Notes under the pieces: generated by a model | Database searches by the model: none | Seen by the model: only the letters and a program-made list of their open reading frames with translations | What the model was told of the DNA's origin: nothing | Origin: Clostridium_AD sp050717515 | GTDB lineage: Bacteria > Bacillota > Clostridia > Clostridiales > Clostridiaceae | NCBI RefSeq assembly: GCF_050717515.1 | Contig: NZ_JBOITL010000007.1 | Location: forward strand, 1-64,000 | Length of the DNA stretch: 64,000 nt | Direction: 5' to 3' | Shown: piece after piece, positions 1-8,166 of the stretch | Layout: each line of letters begins with the position of its first letter | Numbering within the stretch: the stretch's first letter is position 1 | Translations under genes and position numbers: made by a program

Positions 1-125
1 TTCTCTGTGTACGCTTCGTATTGCTGTTACCAGCTTCAACGCAACACTCGATATGAGTGGTTGGTTAGACCTTCCTCAATAGGGACTTTCACCCTACAAG
101 TAGATGCCAAGCTTTCTTGGCGCAC
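1..125 (-). mobile_element. 5' end of a bacterial group II intron, cut by the window edge
   Basis: Read on the minus strand from position 125 the sequence begins GTGCGCC, the usual 5' boundary of bacterial group II introns. Within the next hundred bases comes GGGTGAAAGTCCC, a stretch typical of domain I in these introns, followed by GC-richer paired segments unlike the AT-rich surroundings. Only about 125 bases are inside the window, so the ribozyme core and any reverse transcriptase lie to the left. The upstream exon is the AT-rich spacer at 126-228. The identification rests on motif recognition and not on a fold. Confidence 0.72.
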
Positions 126-170
126 TAAAAATAATCTTCACTTCGCTGTTAAATACGATTCCGAATCATT

Positions 171-211
171 GTTACCATTATATAACATAATAGTAAAGAT
201 TGGAATAGTCC
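171..211. repeat. 41-bp repeat, copy 1 (copy 2 at 7420-7460)
   Basis: The core ACCATTATATAACATAAT, followed by GTAAAGATTGGAATA, is found here and again at 7420-7460 with a few mismatches. On the minus strand it contains TATAAT with a weak TTCCAA 17 bases upstream, so it may be a promoter segment shared by two cassette-like units. It carries no gene. Confidence 0.55.
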
Positions 212-228
212 AAACTTTACTTCACCAT

Positions 229-300
229 AGTTTCCTAAGTCGTCACAAGTAAAAACGCCACAAACTTTTATTGTTTGTGACGCCTATTACGAATATTCCG
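229..300. repeat. Cassette-boundary element, short type (E1)
   Basis: This is a short inverted-repeat element whose arms read CGTCACAAGTAAAAAC and GTTTGTGACGCC, followed by ACGAATATTCCG on the gene side. It lies 3' of the acetyltransferase gene that ends at 339. Close relatives are at 1784-1828, 10078-10122, 10727-10771 and 12171-12215. This copy is the most diverged of the five. Confidence 0.7.
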
Positions 301-338
301 TCTTATAATTGTATTATTTCCAGAATCCATTATTCACA

Positions 339-872
339 TTACAATCTTTTTTTCATCCATAAAATTTTAAATTTTTCTCCAGCAATATCTCCAATATAAG
401 TATTAAATACTTGAAAACCTACTTTCTCATATGTCTTGATTGCTCTCTTATTAAACTCTGCTACACCCAATCTTACATAATCACCTTTATAGTTATGCTG
501 TTTTACTGCAAAGTTAACACACTCAGAAACAAATTTTTTTCCAATTCCTTTTCCTGTTAAATCTGGTCTTAAGCCAAATCCAATCCACATTTCGTAAACT
601 TTATCTGGATTATCTTTAACTGTTTGGATATCAACGTATCCATCCTCCTCTGAATCTTTATCAACTTCTCGAAAAAACTCTGTAGTTAATTCACCAACTA
701 ATTTCTCATCTTCATTTAAAACTGCAAATCTTTCAACTCCCCAATTTTCAGTCTTTAGTAAGAACTCTTCTTCATTTGCAAAGTCATAAATTGAAAATTC
801 ACCTTCATATTTCCAATTATTAATCATTTCTCGTGCACAATCCCCATTCTGTGCAACAAATTTAAAAATCAT
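339..872 (-). CDS. GNAT-family N-acetyltransferase
   Basis: This 177-residue protein has the GNAT fold signature. An acetyl-CoA-binding motif A reads RPDLTGKGIGKKF near residues 102-114, followed by the motif B region NKRAIKTYEKVGF. The spacing and length suit the RimJ/RimL-like branch of the family. The start follows a GGGGGGG ribosome site by about five bases. The acceptor substrate cannot be read from the sequence. It stands alone, with a boundary element at its 3' side (229-300) and another (1040-1103) separating it from the ydcF-like gene, as expected for a single-gene cassette. Confidence 0.88.
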   Translation of the reverse strand: MIFKFVAQNGDCAREMINNWKYEGEFSIYDFANEEEFLLKTENWGVERFAVLNEDEKLVGELTTEFFREVDKDSEEDGYVDIQTVKDNPDKVYEMWIGFGLRPDLTGKGIGKKFVSECVNFAVKQHNYKGDYVRLGVAEFNKRAIKTYEKVGFQVFNTYIGDIAGEKFKILWMKKRL

Positions 873-1039
873 TTCTTTTCCCCCCCTATGTTATCAATTT
901 TATTAGATACTCTAAGATAGTTATTTTTATGGAAGTTTTACTAATCTCTTCTTTTCCCCCGTATAATAAACATCTTAACTTTAAAATGTGTAAAAATAAA
1001 GATAAAAAATATTTCTATATTGTTTTTTACATAATAAAT

Positions 1040-1103
1040 TACTACTAATTAGCGTTTGAAAAATGTCTTAATTTTTTATAGTTGTGACATAACTTAAGAA
1101 AAT
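1040..1103. repeat. Cassette-boundary element, compact type (E2)
   Basis: The gene-side arm GTTGTGACATAACTTAAGAA runs into the stop codon region of the ydcF-like gene. The other arm (ACTAATTAGCGTTTGAAAAA) is more degenerate. The arm is homologous to those at 8094-8116 and 18640-18667. The preceding 160 bases (873-1039) are AT-rich and hold no gene. Confidence 0.55.
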
Positions 1104-1705
1104 TATGACTTAACTCTATTGTTTGCCTTTATGCTAACGCAGAGCTTTATGAACATCTGAGTATATAAATAAAAGTAAATAATCCCCACTCCTATTATTA
1201 GGTATTCATGAGGAAATTTAGATTTTTCCACTGTATGGTTAATATCAAGTCTAAAAGCATAGGAACTGGCTTTTCGTAAATGCCAAGGTGAGGATACAAT
1301 AACTGCTGTTCTCAATCCTCTATCTTTCATAATTTTCTTTGAGTTTACTAAATTTTCATATGTACCCCTTGCAAGTTTTTCACGAATTATACTGCAATTA
1401 GGCACTCCTAATTCAATCAAGGTTTGTGCTATGACATCTGCCTCAACATAGTTATTAGCGACTGCCGCACCACTGCAAATAACCACTTCAGCAATTCCTT
1501 CATGATATAATTTTGCTGCTTTATTTATTCGCTCTCGCAGAATTGGTGACACGCTTCCATCTTTTTTTGCGGGATAACCAAGTACAATAATCACATCTTT
1601 TTTTTGCCCATTATTATAGGTTGCTTTCTTTAAACTGTTACAAAGAACAGCATACTCAATCATAAAGCATATTAATATTGCACATAGAATATATAATATT
1701 ATCAT
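1103..1705 (-). CDS. YdcF/DUF218-family membrane protein, intact copy
   Basis: This 200-residue protein has an N-terminal membrane segment (about residues 2-20), a DUF218 Rossmann-like core (DVIIVLGYPAKKDG near 38-51, VICSGAAV, SSPWHLRKA) and a second hydrophobic segment near residues 167-185. DUF218 proteins (YdcF, SanA) are implicated in envelope functions, but their reaction is not established. A ribosome site AGGAGA precedes the ATG. A second, broken copy with the same flanking element lies at 9558-9997 and differs by a one-base loss in a T run. The topology suggests two membrane anchors around a soluble domain. Confidence 0.85.
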   Translation of the reverse strand: MIILYILCAILICFMIEYAVLCNSLKKATYNNGQKKDVIIVLGYPAKKDGSVSPILRERINKAAKLYHEGIAEVVICSGAAVANNYVEADVIAQTLIELGVPNCSIIREKLARGTYENLVNSKKIMKDRGLRTAVIVSSPWHLRKASSYAFRLDINHTVEKSKFPHEYLIIGVGIIYFYLYTQMFIKLCVSIKANNRVKS

Positions 1706-1765
1706 TTATCCTATCTCCTCTTATATGTGTCTATTAGTATCATCTACCTATATAACCCGTTCTTC

Positions 1766-1840
1766 ACATTTTTTTACTTATATGTCACAAATAAAAACGT
1801 CACAGACTTTGTTGCTTGTGACGCCTAACATGAAAACTGC
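1766..1840. repeat. Cassette-boundary element, short type (E3)
   Basis: The core at 1784-1828 reads GTCACAAATAAAAACGTCAC at one arm and GTTGCTTGTGACGCCTAA at the other, forming a hairpin. It separates the methyltransferase stop (1871) from the ydcF-like gene. Its left flank (CATTTTTTTACT) mirrors the right flank in inverted orientation. The same element together with part of its neighbour is duplicated at 10056-10140. Confidence 0.75.
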
Positions 1841-1870
1841 GAATTATTAAACAATAAATCCTAACTATTT

Positions 1871-2584
1871 TTATTTTTTCTTCATTAGGACTGTCCAAAG
1901 AAAAGATTTACCAAATATGTTTTCATCAGTAGATTCTTTCATTTCTCTAAATTCAATTATCTCAAAATAAGGCTCTAAAACTGTTTTTAATTTGTATTCA
2001 GAAAATCCAAGCCCCCCAAGCATTGAATTATCTCTATAAACATCATAATCAGATATATTTGCACCACCTTTTAAATTGAAGCATACCATTGCAAAATATC
2101 CATCTGGTTTTAAATATTTTAAGATGGTTTTTAGGTATTGATTTCTTCTATGTGGCTTAATATGATGAAGGCATCCACTATCATAAATAAAATCAAAACT
2201 CTCTGGCTTATCTTGAAACTCAAATATTGATTGGCATAAAAAATTCACCTTTATAGATTGCTCTTCTGCTATTTGTTTTCCCCATTCAATAGAAGTTTTT
2301 GAAAAATCTATTCCATTAGCTTCCAGACCTCTCTGTGCAAGATAAAAAGAGTTTCTTCCATTTCCGCAACCAATATCAAGTGCTTTTCCATGCTTTATTA
2401 ACTCTCTATCAAAGTATGAAATAAGGTTTTCATCAGCAATGTTTTTAAAGAATGGAATTGGCTTCTCCTTATCAGAATAGAAATTATTCCACCATTCACT
2501 ATCTCGTTTTTCTAAAAGATTGTCTAACATAATAAGTATGTCATTTTCTGTTTTAATAATCTCTGAATTAATTTTATCTGACAT
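1871..2584 (-). CDS. Class I SAM-dependent methyltransferase
   Basis: This 237-residue protein has the glycine-rich SAM-binding loop ALDIGCGNGRNSFYLA (about residues 68-83), followed by an acidic residue in GIDFSKTS and the motif YDSGCLHH. It belongs to the Methyltransf_11/25 or TehB-like group of soluble small-molecule methyltransferases. The substrate is unknown. A GGGGGG ribosome site stands seven bases before the ATG. It is a single gene in the cassette-like run, with element E3 directly at its 3' side. Confidence 0.88.
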   Translation of the reverse strand: MSDKINSEIIKTENDILIMLDNLLEKRDSEWWNNFYSDKEKPIPFFKNIADENLISYFDRELIKHGKALDIGCGNGRNSFYLAQRGLEANGIDFSKTSIEWGKQIAEEQSIKVNFLCQSIFEFQDKPESFDFIYDSGCLHHIKPHRRNQYLKTILKYLKPDGYFAMVCFNLKGGANISDYDVYRDNSMLGGLGFSEYKLKTVLEPYFEIIEFREMKESTDENIFGKSFLWTVLMKKK

Positions 2585-2870
2585 TATTTACCCCCCTATA
2601 TTCGATATATACACTTAGTAAATTATACCACAAACATAATTATTTTCCAAATTACTATATTTCATTATAACATGTTTTGACATTTTAAACGTATTATATT
2701 CAGCATGATTTTGGTTCTAACATACCTTATACCTGTTGTTAATACAACCATTCGTTAGACAGTAATTTTTCCTCAAAACCCATATAAAACAGTTATAATA
2801 GCATATGTTTTAAAGCCAAATTTAAATTAGCAAAAAAAAATATATTTATAGTTAAATGGTATATATAATA
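2585..2870. other. Gene-free spacer
   Basis: This AT-rich spacer lies between the methyltransferase start and the transporter terminator. I see no ribosome site or conserved reading frame. A short CGTTAGACAG at about 2754 vaguely recalls the element arms but is too short to call. Confidence 0.5.
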
Positions 2871-2897
2871 AAAAAAAGGCATTGCTGCCTTTTCAGT
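2871..2897 (-). terminator. Rho-independent terminator of the Bce-like operon
   Basis: On the minus strand AAAAGGCA pairs with TGCCTTTT around a four-base loop (arms 2886-2893 and 2874-2881). It is followed by more T residues, downstream of the permease stop at 2936. Confidence 0.8.
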
Positions 2898-2935
2898 TGA
2901 TTAACTACATAAATGAAAAATATATATAATCTCTT

Positions 2936-4882
2936 TTATTTTTCTAAATCCCGAATTAATTTCTTTATATATATCTTTTTATAAATTAAGTAAAACACTA
3001 TCTGGAAACAGAAATATATGAGACTAATTATACTGGAATACGTTAAAGTAACCAACCCTGCACCTTGTTTCACAGGCAAGTTATAACTATAAAAAGCTGC
3101 TACAAATGTTGATAATACGAAAGGTAGAAAAAATAATACTTTCAATTCTTTTAAAATAAGTTTAGTCACTTCGTTATCAGTAATTCCTATTTTATATAAT
3201 TTTTTATATTTTATCTTTTCATCTTCATATTCAGTTAATAATTTAAAATGCAGTATTACCGCAGAGGATAAAAGAAAGAGTATTCCTACATAACTACACA
3301 AGAACAGCAAATATGAACCTGATTGCTTATTATCCAAATAATATTTTATTTTTGATTCTGGTTTAAACATTAAATTATCTTTATTTACATTTTCATAATA
3401 TGGTCTTGTATTTTCTCTGTTATATGTCTCTAGTTTACTCTTGAGCTCCATTGAAACATTTTCAGTCTTACGCCAGTCTTTAAAATTCATAAGCTTAATT
3501 GTTCCCACATCATAAGGTTTAGTAATATTTCTTACATTTTGATAATCTTTATTGTTAAGAATAAGATAATGTGTATTTGTAAATATTGGAAGATTACTAA
3601 ATAATACTTTTGTGATTTTTCCTTTGGGCTTATAAGTATAAGTACCATCTTTAGTGGGTATATCAAGGCTACTAATTTCACTAGTATCATGTGTATATCC
3701 ATCATCTTTTACTATTTGGTATAATGAAATAAAACACCCTTTTTCAACTTTAATATTTGTTCCTAAATTAATATTTAGATTTTCATCGTTTAGAATTGTT
3801 ATGTATTCTTTGGATATAAACTCTATTGTTTTTAAAGAAGTAAGGGGAGCCTCGGAATTACTTAAAATATTATCAAGAACAGGAGTGGCAATTTTATTTT
3901 TGTCAAAAATCTGGGCATATGCTATATCATAAGGGTTGTATGCAACAGCTATCCTTTTAGCATCGGATATAAGTATTATTCCAATGGTGCTCATAAATAT
4001 TGTCATGGTAACAAATAAAGTTATTACAAAAAGTATTTTCTTTGACTGACCCAAAGTGTGTTTCAGATTAGTTGTGACTAAAAGATTTTTATAAATTTTA
4101 TACCCAAAGTAATTAGTTACTTTTGAGTAAAGCAAAACAATGTTCGAAATAAAAAGATAAATTCCAACGAAACCCGTTGCTATGCTTCGTAATGATAATG
4201 ATGAATTTTCTGCGCCTCTATTAATTATCATATCAAAACAAGCTATTCCTATTAATAGAATTCCAAGCACGCTCCAAATCGGACTATTTAGAAAGTTATT
4301 ATCTTGTTTTCTAGTGGCCTTTAAAAGGTTTATAATTTCATATCTAAATGACTGTATTACTCCCTTTATTATTACAAGCAAGTAAATCACTGCGAAGAAA
4401 ACTATAGTGTAAATGTAACTTTTAATTGAGATAGAAAAAGGTATCCCCTTCACATCAATTATTTTAATAATCAATACATAAAATAACTTTGAAAATATTG
4501 TTCCTGACACTATCCCTGTAAGCAAAGAAACTATTGCTATTAATCCATTCTCTAGAAACATTATTCTCTGTATGTCTTGAATTGTCATACCTAACACCAT
4601 AAAAAGTCCAAATTCCTTTTTCCTATATTTAATAAAAGAATTCTGAGCATAAAATATAAAAAATGCTGAAAAAAGAGCCAACATTACTCCAGGAGCAACC
4701 ATATTACCTGTAATAGAATAATTTATACCAAAAGGATTCATGAATTTTTTGTTTGTGAAGATTGTAGCATAAGTAAAGAAAACCATAATAGAAAAGCTGT
4801 TACATAAAAAAAACAGCAAATATCTTCGAAAATTAGCTTTGAAAATCTTCAAAGCGATCTGGTTAAAGGTCATCTTTGTCAC
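2936..4882 (-). CDS. FtsX-type ABC transporter permease, BceB-like
   Basis: This 648-residue membrane protein has hydrophobic segments near residues 20-40, 55-80, 110-135, 155-175, 200-220, 230-255 and 280-305. A large extracytoplasmic region follows (about 310-520), and the protein ends with three more segments. This is the layout of BceB/VraG permeases that handle cell-wall-active peptides such as bacitracin. It overlaps its ATPase gene by 20 bases, so translation is coupled. The usual BceRS two-component genes are not adjacent. Substrate and role in resistance are inferred from the family. Confidence 0.85.
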   Translation of the reverse strand: MTKMTFNQIALKIFKANFRRYLLFFLCNSFSIMVFFTYATIFTNKKFMNPFGINYSITGNMVAPGVMLALFSAFFIFYAQNSFIKYRKKEFGLFMVLGMTIQDIQRIMFLENGLIAIVSLLTGIVSGTIFSKLFYVLIIKIIDVKGIPFSISIKSYIYTIVFFAVIYLLVIIKGVIQSFRYEIINLLKATRKQDNNFLNSPIWSVLGILLIGIACFDMIINRGAENSSLSLRSIATGFVGIYLFISNIVLLYSKVTNYFGYKIYKNLLVTTNLKHTLGQSKKILFVITLFVTMTIFMSTIGIILISDAKRIAVAYNPYDIAYAQIFDKNKIATPVLDNILSNSEAPLTSLKTIEFISKEYITILNDENLNINLGTNIKVEKGCFISLYQIVKDDGYTHDTSEISSLDIPTKDGTYTYKPKGKITKVLFSNLPIFTNTHYLILNNKDYQNVRNITKPYDVGTIKLMNFKDWRKTENVSMELKSKLETYNRENTRPYYENVNKDNLMFKPESKIKYYLDNKQSGSYLLFLCSYVGILFLLSSAVILHFKLLTEYEDEKIKYKKLYKIGITDNEVTKLILKELKVLFFLPFVLSTFVAAFYSYNLPVKQGAGLVTLTYSSIISLIYFCFQIVFYLIYKKIYIKKLIRDLEK

Positions 4883-5627
4883 CGACCATTACTGCAATGC
4901 AGCCTAAAATATTATCAAAGAAATCCTTTCTGGTGCCTTCTTTCTTAATTTCCATGTTAACAAGACCATCCTTTATGAAAATTACTCGATTGCAGTAGCT
5001 AGCAGCAAAAGAATCATGTGTTACTATTAATATAGTATTTTTATTTATAGTATTTAGTTTCTCAAAACAGTTCATTACATTCTTTGAAGACTTGGAATCT
5101 AGATTTCCTGTAGGCTCATCAGCAAATATCATATCTGGATTATTTATTATAGCTCTACTTATAGCTGCTCTTTGTTGTTGTCCTCCAGAAACGGTATAGG
5201 GATACTTGTCCATAATATCTGCTATATTAAACATCGACATAACTTCATTTGTCTTAGTTTGAATATCTTCAGGCTCTTTGCCGTCAAGTATCATCGGGAG
5301 CATGACATTTTCTTTTAGCGTAAGACTATCTAATAGATTAAATTCCTGGAAAACAAAGCCTAAATGCTGACGTCTGAAAAGTGCTAATTCATTTTTTGTC
5401 ATTACATTTATGCCTTGCCCCGAGATTTCAATATCCCCCGTGGTAAGTTTATCTATCCCACTTAGGATATTTAAGAGTGTGGTTTTTCCACTTCCAGAAG
5501 GTCCCATTATAGCAACAAATTCACCATTGTCAATTGTAAGATTAATACCATTAAGAGCCTTTGTAGAATTTGACTTGCCCTTACCTTTGTATATTTTCAC
5601 CACATTACTTGCATTTAAAACTGACAT
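4863..5627 (-). CDS. ABC transporter ATP-binding protein, BceA-like
   Basis: This 254-residue ATPase carries Walker A GPSGSGKTT (about residues 42-50), the Q-loop FVFQEFNLLD, the signature VSGGQQQR, Walker B MIFADEPTGNLD and the switch histidine in VTHD. It belongs to the MacB/BceA branch that powers FtsX-type permeases, and the permease gene follows with a 20-base overlap. The start follows an AGGAGG-like site. The C-terminal tail after the switch region (KEGTRKDFFDNIL) is usual for BceA proteins. Confidence 0.92.
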   Translation of the reverse strand: MSVLNASNVVKIYKGKGKSNSTKALNGINLTIDNGEFVAIMGPSGSGKTTLLNILSGIDKLTTGDIEISGQGINVMTKNELALFRRQHLGFVFQEFNLLDSLTLKENVMLPMILDGKEPEDIQTKTNEVMSMFNIADIMDKYPYTVSGGQQQRAAISRAIINNPDMIFADEPTGNLDSKSSKNVMNCFEKLNTINKNTILIVTHDSFAASYCNRVIFIKDGLVNMEIKKEGTRKDFFDNILGCIAVMVGDKDDL

Positions 5628-5691
5628 CTCTATGCCCTCCTAAAAATCGATCAACTATTGCTTCTTATACCTATTTTAATTTATCTCCACA

Positions 5692-6135
5692 CTATTTACC
5701 AAGAATTATCAAATCACCAAGTGCTTTAAATCCGTTTTTTTCATAAAATTTCTGCGATGGATAATCTTTTTCTGTGTTTAATATCATTGCATTTATTCCT
5801 TGTTCTTTAATATCTTCTTCTATTGCCTTTATAAACCAGCTTCCAATACCTCTACCCTGCATTTCGTAACTAACACAAAATTCATCAATATAATATTCAA
5901 AACCTTCTATCCATGGTTTTTTCATACCGATACTCAAGGCTACCACCTTATCATCTAACAAAGCTGCATAACCTACGAAGTAGTTATTGTTAAAATGATT
6001 ATTAAAAAACTTTGCTACTTGTTCTCTTGATTCGTAAATATCATTCCATGGTTCTTTAGTGAATGTTTCAATATACAAATCCACACAATCATCAATCATA
6101 TGTTTTTTAATTTTTAATAAAACTAATTTTTCCAT
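5692..6135 (-). CDS. GNAT-family N-acetyltransferase, AAC(6')-like
   Basis: This 147-residue protein shows EFCVSYEMQGRGIGSWF (motif A with the acetyl-CoA loop QGRGIG at about residues 92-97) and the C-terminal YEKNGF motif. The opening and the FTKEPWN stretch are seen in aminoglycoside 6'-acetyltransferase-like GNATs, but the substrate is not proven. The start follows GAGGCGGGG. It sits between the Bce-like transporter and the long element at 6238-6440. Confidence 0.85.
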   Translation of the reverse strand: MEKLVLLKIKKHMIDDCVDLYIETFTKEPWNDIYESREQVAKFFNNHFNNNYFVGYAALLDDKVVALSIGMKKPWIEGFEYYIDEFCVSYEMQGRGIGSWFIKAIEEDIKEQGINAMILNTEKDYPSQKFYEKNGFKALGDLIILGK

Positions 6136-6237
6136 GTTTCCCCGCCTCTACAATTTTTTGTTTCTCTTTACATAAAAATATCTAACCAATTCGATTTAGC
6201 TCATAAGAAAATTATAAATTCAAATTTAAGTAGATGC

Positions 6238-6440
6238 AATGGAACGAAAATTTATAACTATTCTTTCCATTGTGTCTGTTCGTTTTTGTTCCGTTATATT
6301 CTACTATCTATCAAGCTTTACACCATTTTTGACTTCTCATTAATAAGAATAATGGAAAGCCGAAGTATATATATAACGCACAATTACTCCATTACTTTAG
6401 TAATCTTAACAGTTGTTTGTGCCGTCCGTTAAGAAAATTG
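6238..6440. repeat. Cassette-boundary element, long type (E4)
   Basis: From 6303 to 6440 this matches the long element family: TCTATCAAGCTTTACACC, GACTTCTCATTAATAAGAAT, CGCACAATTACTCCATTACT and the terminal GTCCGTTAAGAAAATTG. The first 65 bases differ from the other long copies and contain their own inverted repeat, GGAACGAAAA against TTTTTGTTCC. It lies 3' of the acetyltransferase gene ending at 6488. Confidence 0.75.
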
Positions 6441-6487
6441 TTAAATAAATTAACCGCCAAAGATATCTTTTGCATTGTCTTTTCTTA

Positions 6488-6979
6488 TTATATTATTTTC
6501 ATCTCAAACAGAGCAAATTCACCTCTGTCTTCCAACATGGTTTTATCAAGCAATTTGAAACCGAAACTTTCATATAAATTGCATAACTTTTTCTTACTCC
6601 ACCCTGTATCTAATCTTAAATAGTGAACACTTCTTCTTCTACATTCTTCTATAGCAAATTCAACCATTTTTCGTGATAATCCTAATCCAGAATAGTCTCT
6701 CCTAACACATAATTTATGTATATATCCTGCCTCATTCTCTTTTGCTTTGGGCCAAAATAAAGTATCGTTCCATTGCAGTATCATACAACATGCGTTATCT
6801 TCCAAAACTTGTCCTATGTAAAAGTCATTTTCATTAATACCCACCATTAACTTTTCCCTTGTAAGGTGCTCATCTTTCCATACATTTAACCCTGCTGAGC
6901 GCCCCCATTTTGCTACTTCTTTCATTATATTAATAGCAGGTTGAACTTCTGCACTTAATACTTCAAATTTGTTTATCAT
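6488..6979 (-). CDS. GNAT-family N-acetyltransferase
   Basis: This 163-residue protein has the GNAT core: IHKLCVRRDYSGLGLSRKMV (motif A, about residues 89-108) and LYESFGFKLL near the end. The acetyl-CoA loop reads RDYSGLGLS, a slightly unusual RxxxGxG/A form found in several clostridial members. The ATG follows AGGGGGC by six bases. The substrate is unknown. Its upstream flank (6991-7046) is homologous to 12211-12267. Confidence 0.86.
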   Translation of the reverse strand: MINKFEVLSAEVQPAINIMKEVAKWGRSAGLNVWKDEHLTREKLMVGINENDFYIGQVLEDNACCMILQWNDTLFWPKAKENEAGYIHKLCVRRDYSGLGLSRKMVEFAIEECRRRSVHYLRLDTGWSKKKLCNLYESFGFKLLDKTMLEDRGEFALFEMKII

Positions 6980-6990
6980 ATTGTTGCCCC

Positions 6991-7046
6991 CTAAATAATA
7001 TTAATAATCTGAAGTTTTATTGATTAAGTAGCAATATATTCCGGAA
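6991..7046. repeat. Hairpin repeat, degenerate copy of 12211-12267
   Basis: CTAAATAATATTAATAATCT followed by GAAGTTTTATTGAT matches 12211-12245. At the other copy the hairpin is perfect, while here the right arm has decayed to CAATATATTCCGGA. It overlaps the ribosome site region of the downstream acetyltransferase. Confidence 0.6.
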
Positions 7047-7104
7047 TCCCAAAGTGGCTTCCTTTAATTCACATTCTGAAAGAAAATCACGTAGTATTTA
7101 ATAA

Positions 7105-7365
7105 TTAGACTTTACTATTACTACTAATATAATCTTCATACCTTTTTTCATAATTTTTCCATATTATTTTACCAAAAATAGCACCAATTGAACCACATAA
7201 TATGAAATTTCCAAGAATACGTATAATATTAAAAGTAAAATTATGACTTAATGTATATGTAAAAATATTAGTAACAATAATAAAATATACACTAAATAAT
7301 AAAATATATTTCAATTCTCCAATTTTACGAAACTTACTCCATCTTATGAAGTCTTTTTCTTTCAA
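7105..7365 (-). CDS. Small two-segment membrane protein
   Basis: This 86-residue protein has two hydrophobic stretches (about residues 18-38 and 46-68), the second ending in GAIFGKIIW. The tail is charged and lysine-rich. I recognise no named family. The start is TTG, five bases after a strong AGGAGGAGG. It is one of several small membrane proteins in the cassette-like run. Confidence 0.72.
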   Translation of the reverse strand: MKEKDFIRWSKFRKIGELKYILLFSVYFIIVTNIFTYTLSHNFTFNIIRILGNFILCGSIGAIFGKIIWKNYEKRYEDYISSNSKV

Positions 7366-7419
7366 CTTAACCTCCTCCTAAAATTATTAATTCATATAAA
7401 TCTACAATTCCAAATCTTC

Positions 7420-7460
7420 TGTACCATTATATAACATAATTGTAAAGATTGGAATACTCC
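7420..7460. repeat. 41-bp repeat, copy 2 (copy 1 at 171-211)
   Basis: This has the same core as 171-211 (ACCATTATATAACATAATTG, then TAAAGATTGGAATA) with a few changes. No gene lies in it. Confidence 0.55.
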
Positions 7461-7499
7461 TAAAAATCATTCAAATATTTAACATAGTTATATATAAAC

Positions 7500-7585
7500 T
7501 GCTTCCCGGTTTTTAAAATCATTTAACGACATTTCAGAAGGAAAGTCTCCATCTTCTATAAGAGGGAGTTACATGCTATAACGTA
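7500..7585 (-). mobile_element. Solo end of an IS3-type element
   Basis: On the minus strand this reads TTATAGAAGATGGAGACTTT followed by CCTTCTGAAATGTC, matching the terminal region in front of the transposase remnant at 11490-11709. A third copy is at 12280-12372. No transposase follows here. The shared stretch extends to GCAAGTTTGCT, which supplies the last codons of the neighbouring 104-residue gene. Confidence 0.65.
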
Positions 7586-7890
7586 GCAAACTTGCTATTA
7601 GTCTTTTTTCTTCTTAGTTTTTCGTCCTCAATCTTGGCTTTAAATGATATGATAAAATCTTCATCATATCCACTTTTTCTTATAAATTCATCTATAGTTT
7701 TAGGCTCAGATAAAGTTGGTTCCAATAATTCAATAAGGTCCATATACATATTAATTCTTTTACAAGAGGTGATAGCAGACAGTTCCGGTTCTTCTGAAAC
7801 TACAATTGATTCTAATATTTTCATAGTTTCTTCATTAAAAAACATTAATACTGTCCTTAAGATTTTTATGCTTTCGTCATTTAAATACAT
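7576..7890 (-). CDS. Hypothetical protein, 104 residues
   Basis: This is an acidic, mostly helical protein with no recognised family. It has leucine/isoleucine-rich helices (INMYMDLIELLEPTL) and a basic tail (KLRRKKTNSKF). The chosen ATG follows GGGAG at 11 bases; a GTG start 12 bases upstream is possible. The final residues SKFATL are encoded by the shared IS-end repeat, so the natural C-terminus may have been replaced. Confidence 0.55.
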   Translation of the reverse strand: MYLNDESIKILRTVLMFFNEETMKILESIVVSEEPELSAITSCKRINMYMDLIELLEPTLSEPKTIDEFIRKSGYDEDFIISFKAKIEDEKLRRKKTNSKFATL

Positions 7891-7989
7891 AACACTCAAC
7901 ACTCCCTAATAGTTTGTTTATTGAACCTGAAGTAGCAACAAATTTGAAACTCATTTCCATTTTTTGAAAGGTGCCTATCACCTTCACTT

Positions 7990-8116
7990 CTAATAGTAAA
8001 TTTTTTCATTTTAAAACACCGTAAATTTTATTGAATAATACGGTGTTTTTAAGGGGTTATTCTGTTTTATTAGTTGTGACGCTTAATTTTACGGTTGTGA
8101 CGCAACTTAAGAATAA
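7990..8116. repeat. Boundary element with internal hairpin (E7)
   Basis: AAAACACCGTA (8013-8023) pairs with TACGGTGTTTT (8039-8049), followed by TTATTAGTTGTGACGCTTAA. A second arm, GGTTGTGACGCAACTTAAGA, follows directly, so two gene-side ends stand in tandem. The hairpin part is nearly identical to 18557-18655. It lies 3' of the lipoprotein gene ending at 8167. Confidence 0.72.
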
Positions 8117-8166
8117 TGGTCAAATATCTAATTTAAATAAAGATAATAGAAAAATTTTCAAGCCAT

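Noticed and set aside
7..252. 81-residue plus-strand open frame at the left edge
   Set aside because: It runs antisense through the group II intron end and element E1 and has no ribosome site or protein-like pattern.
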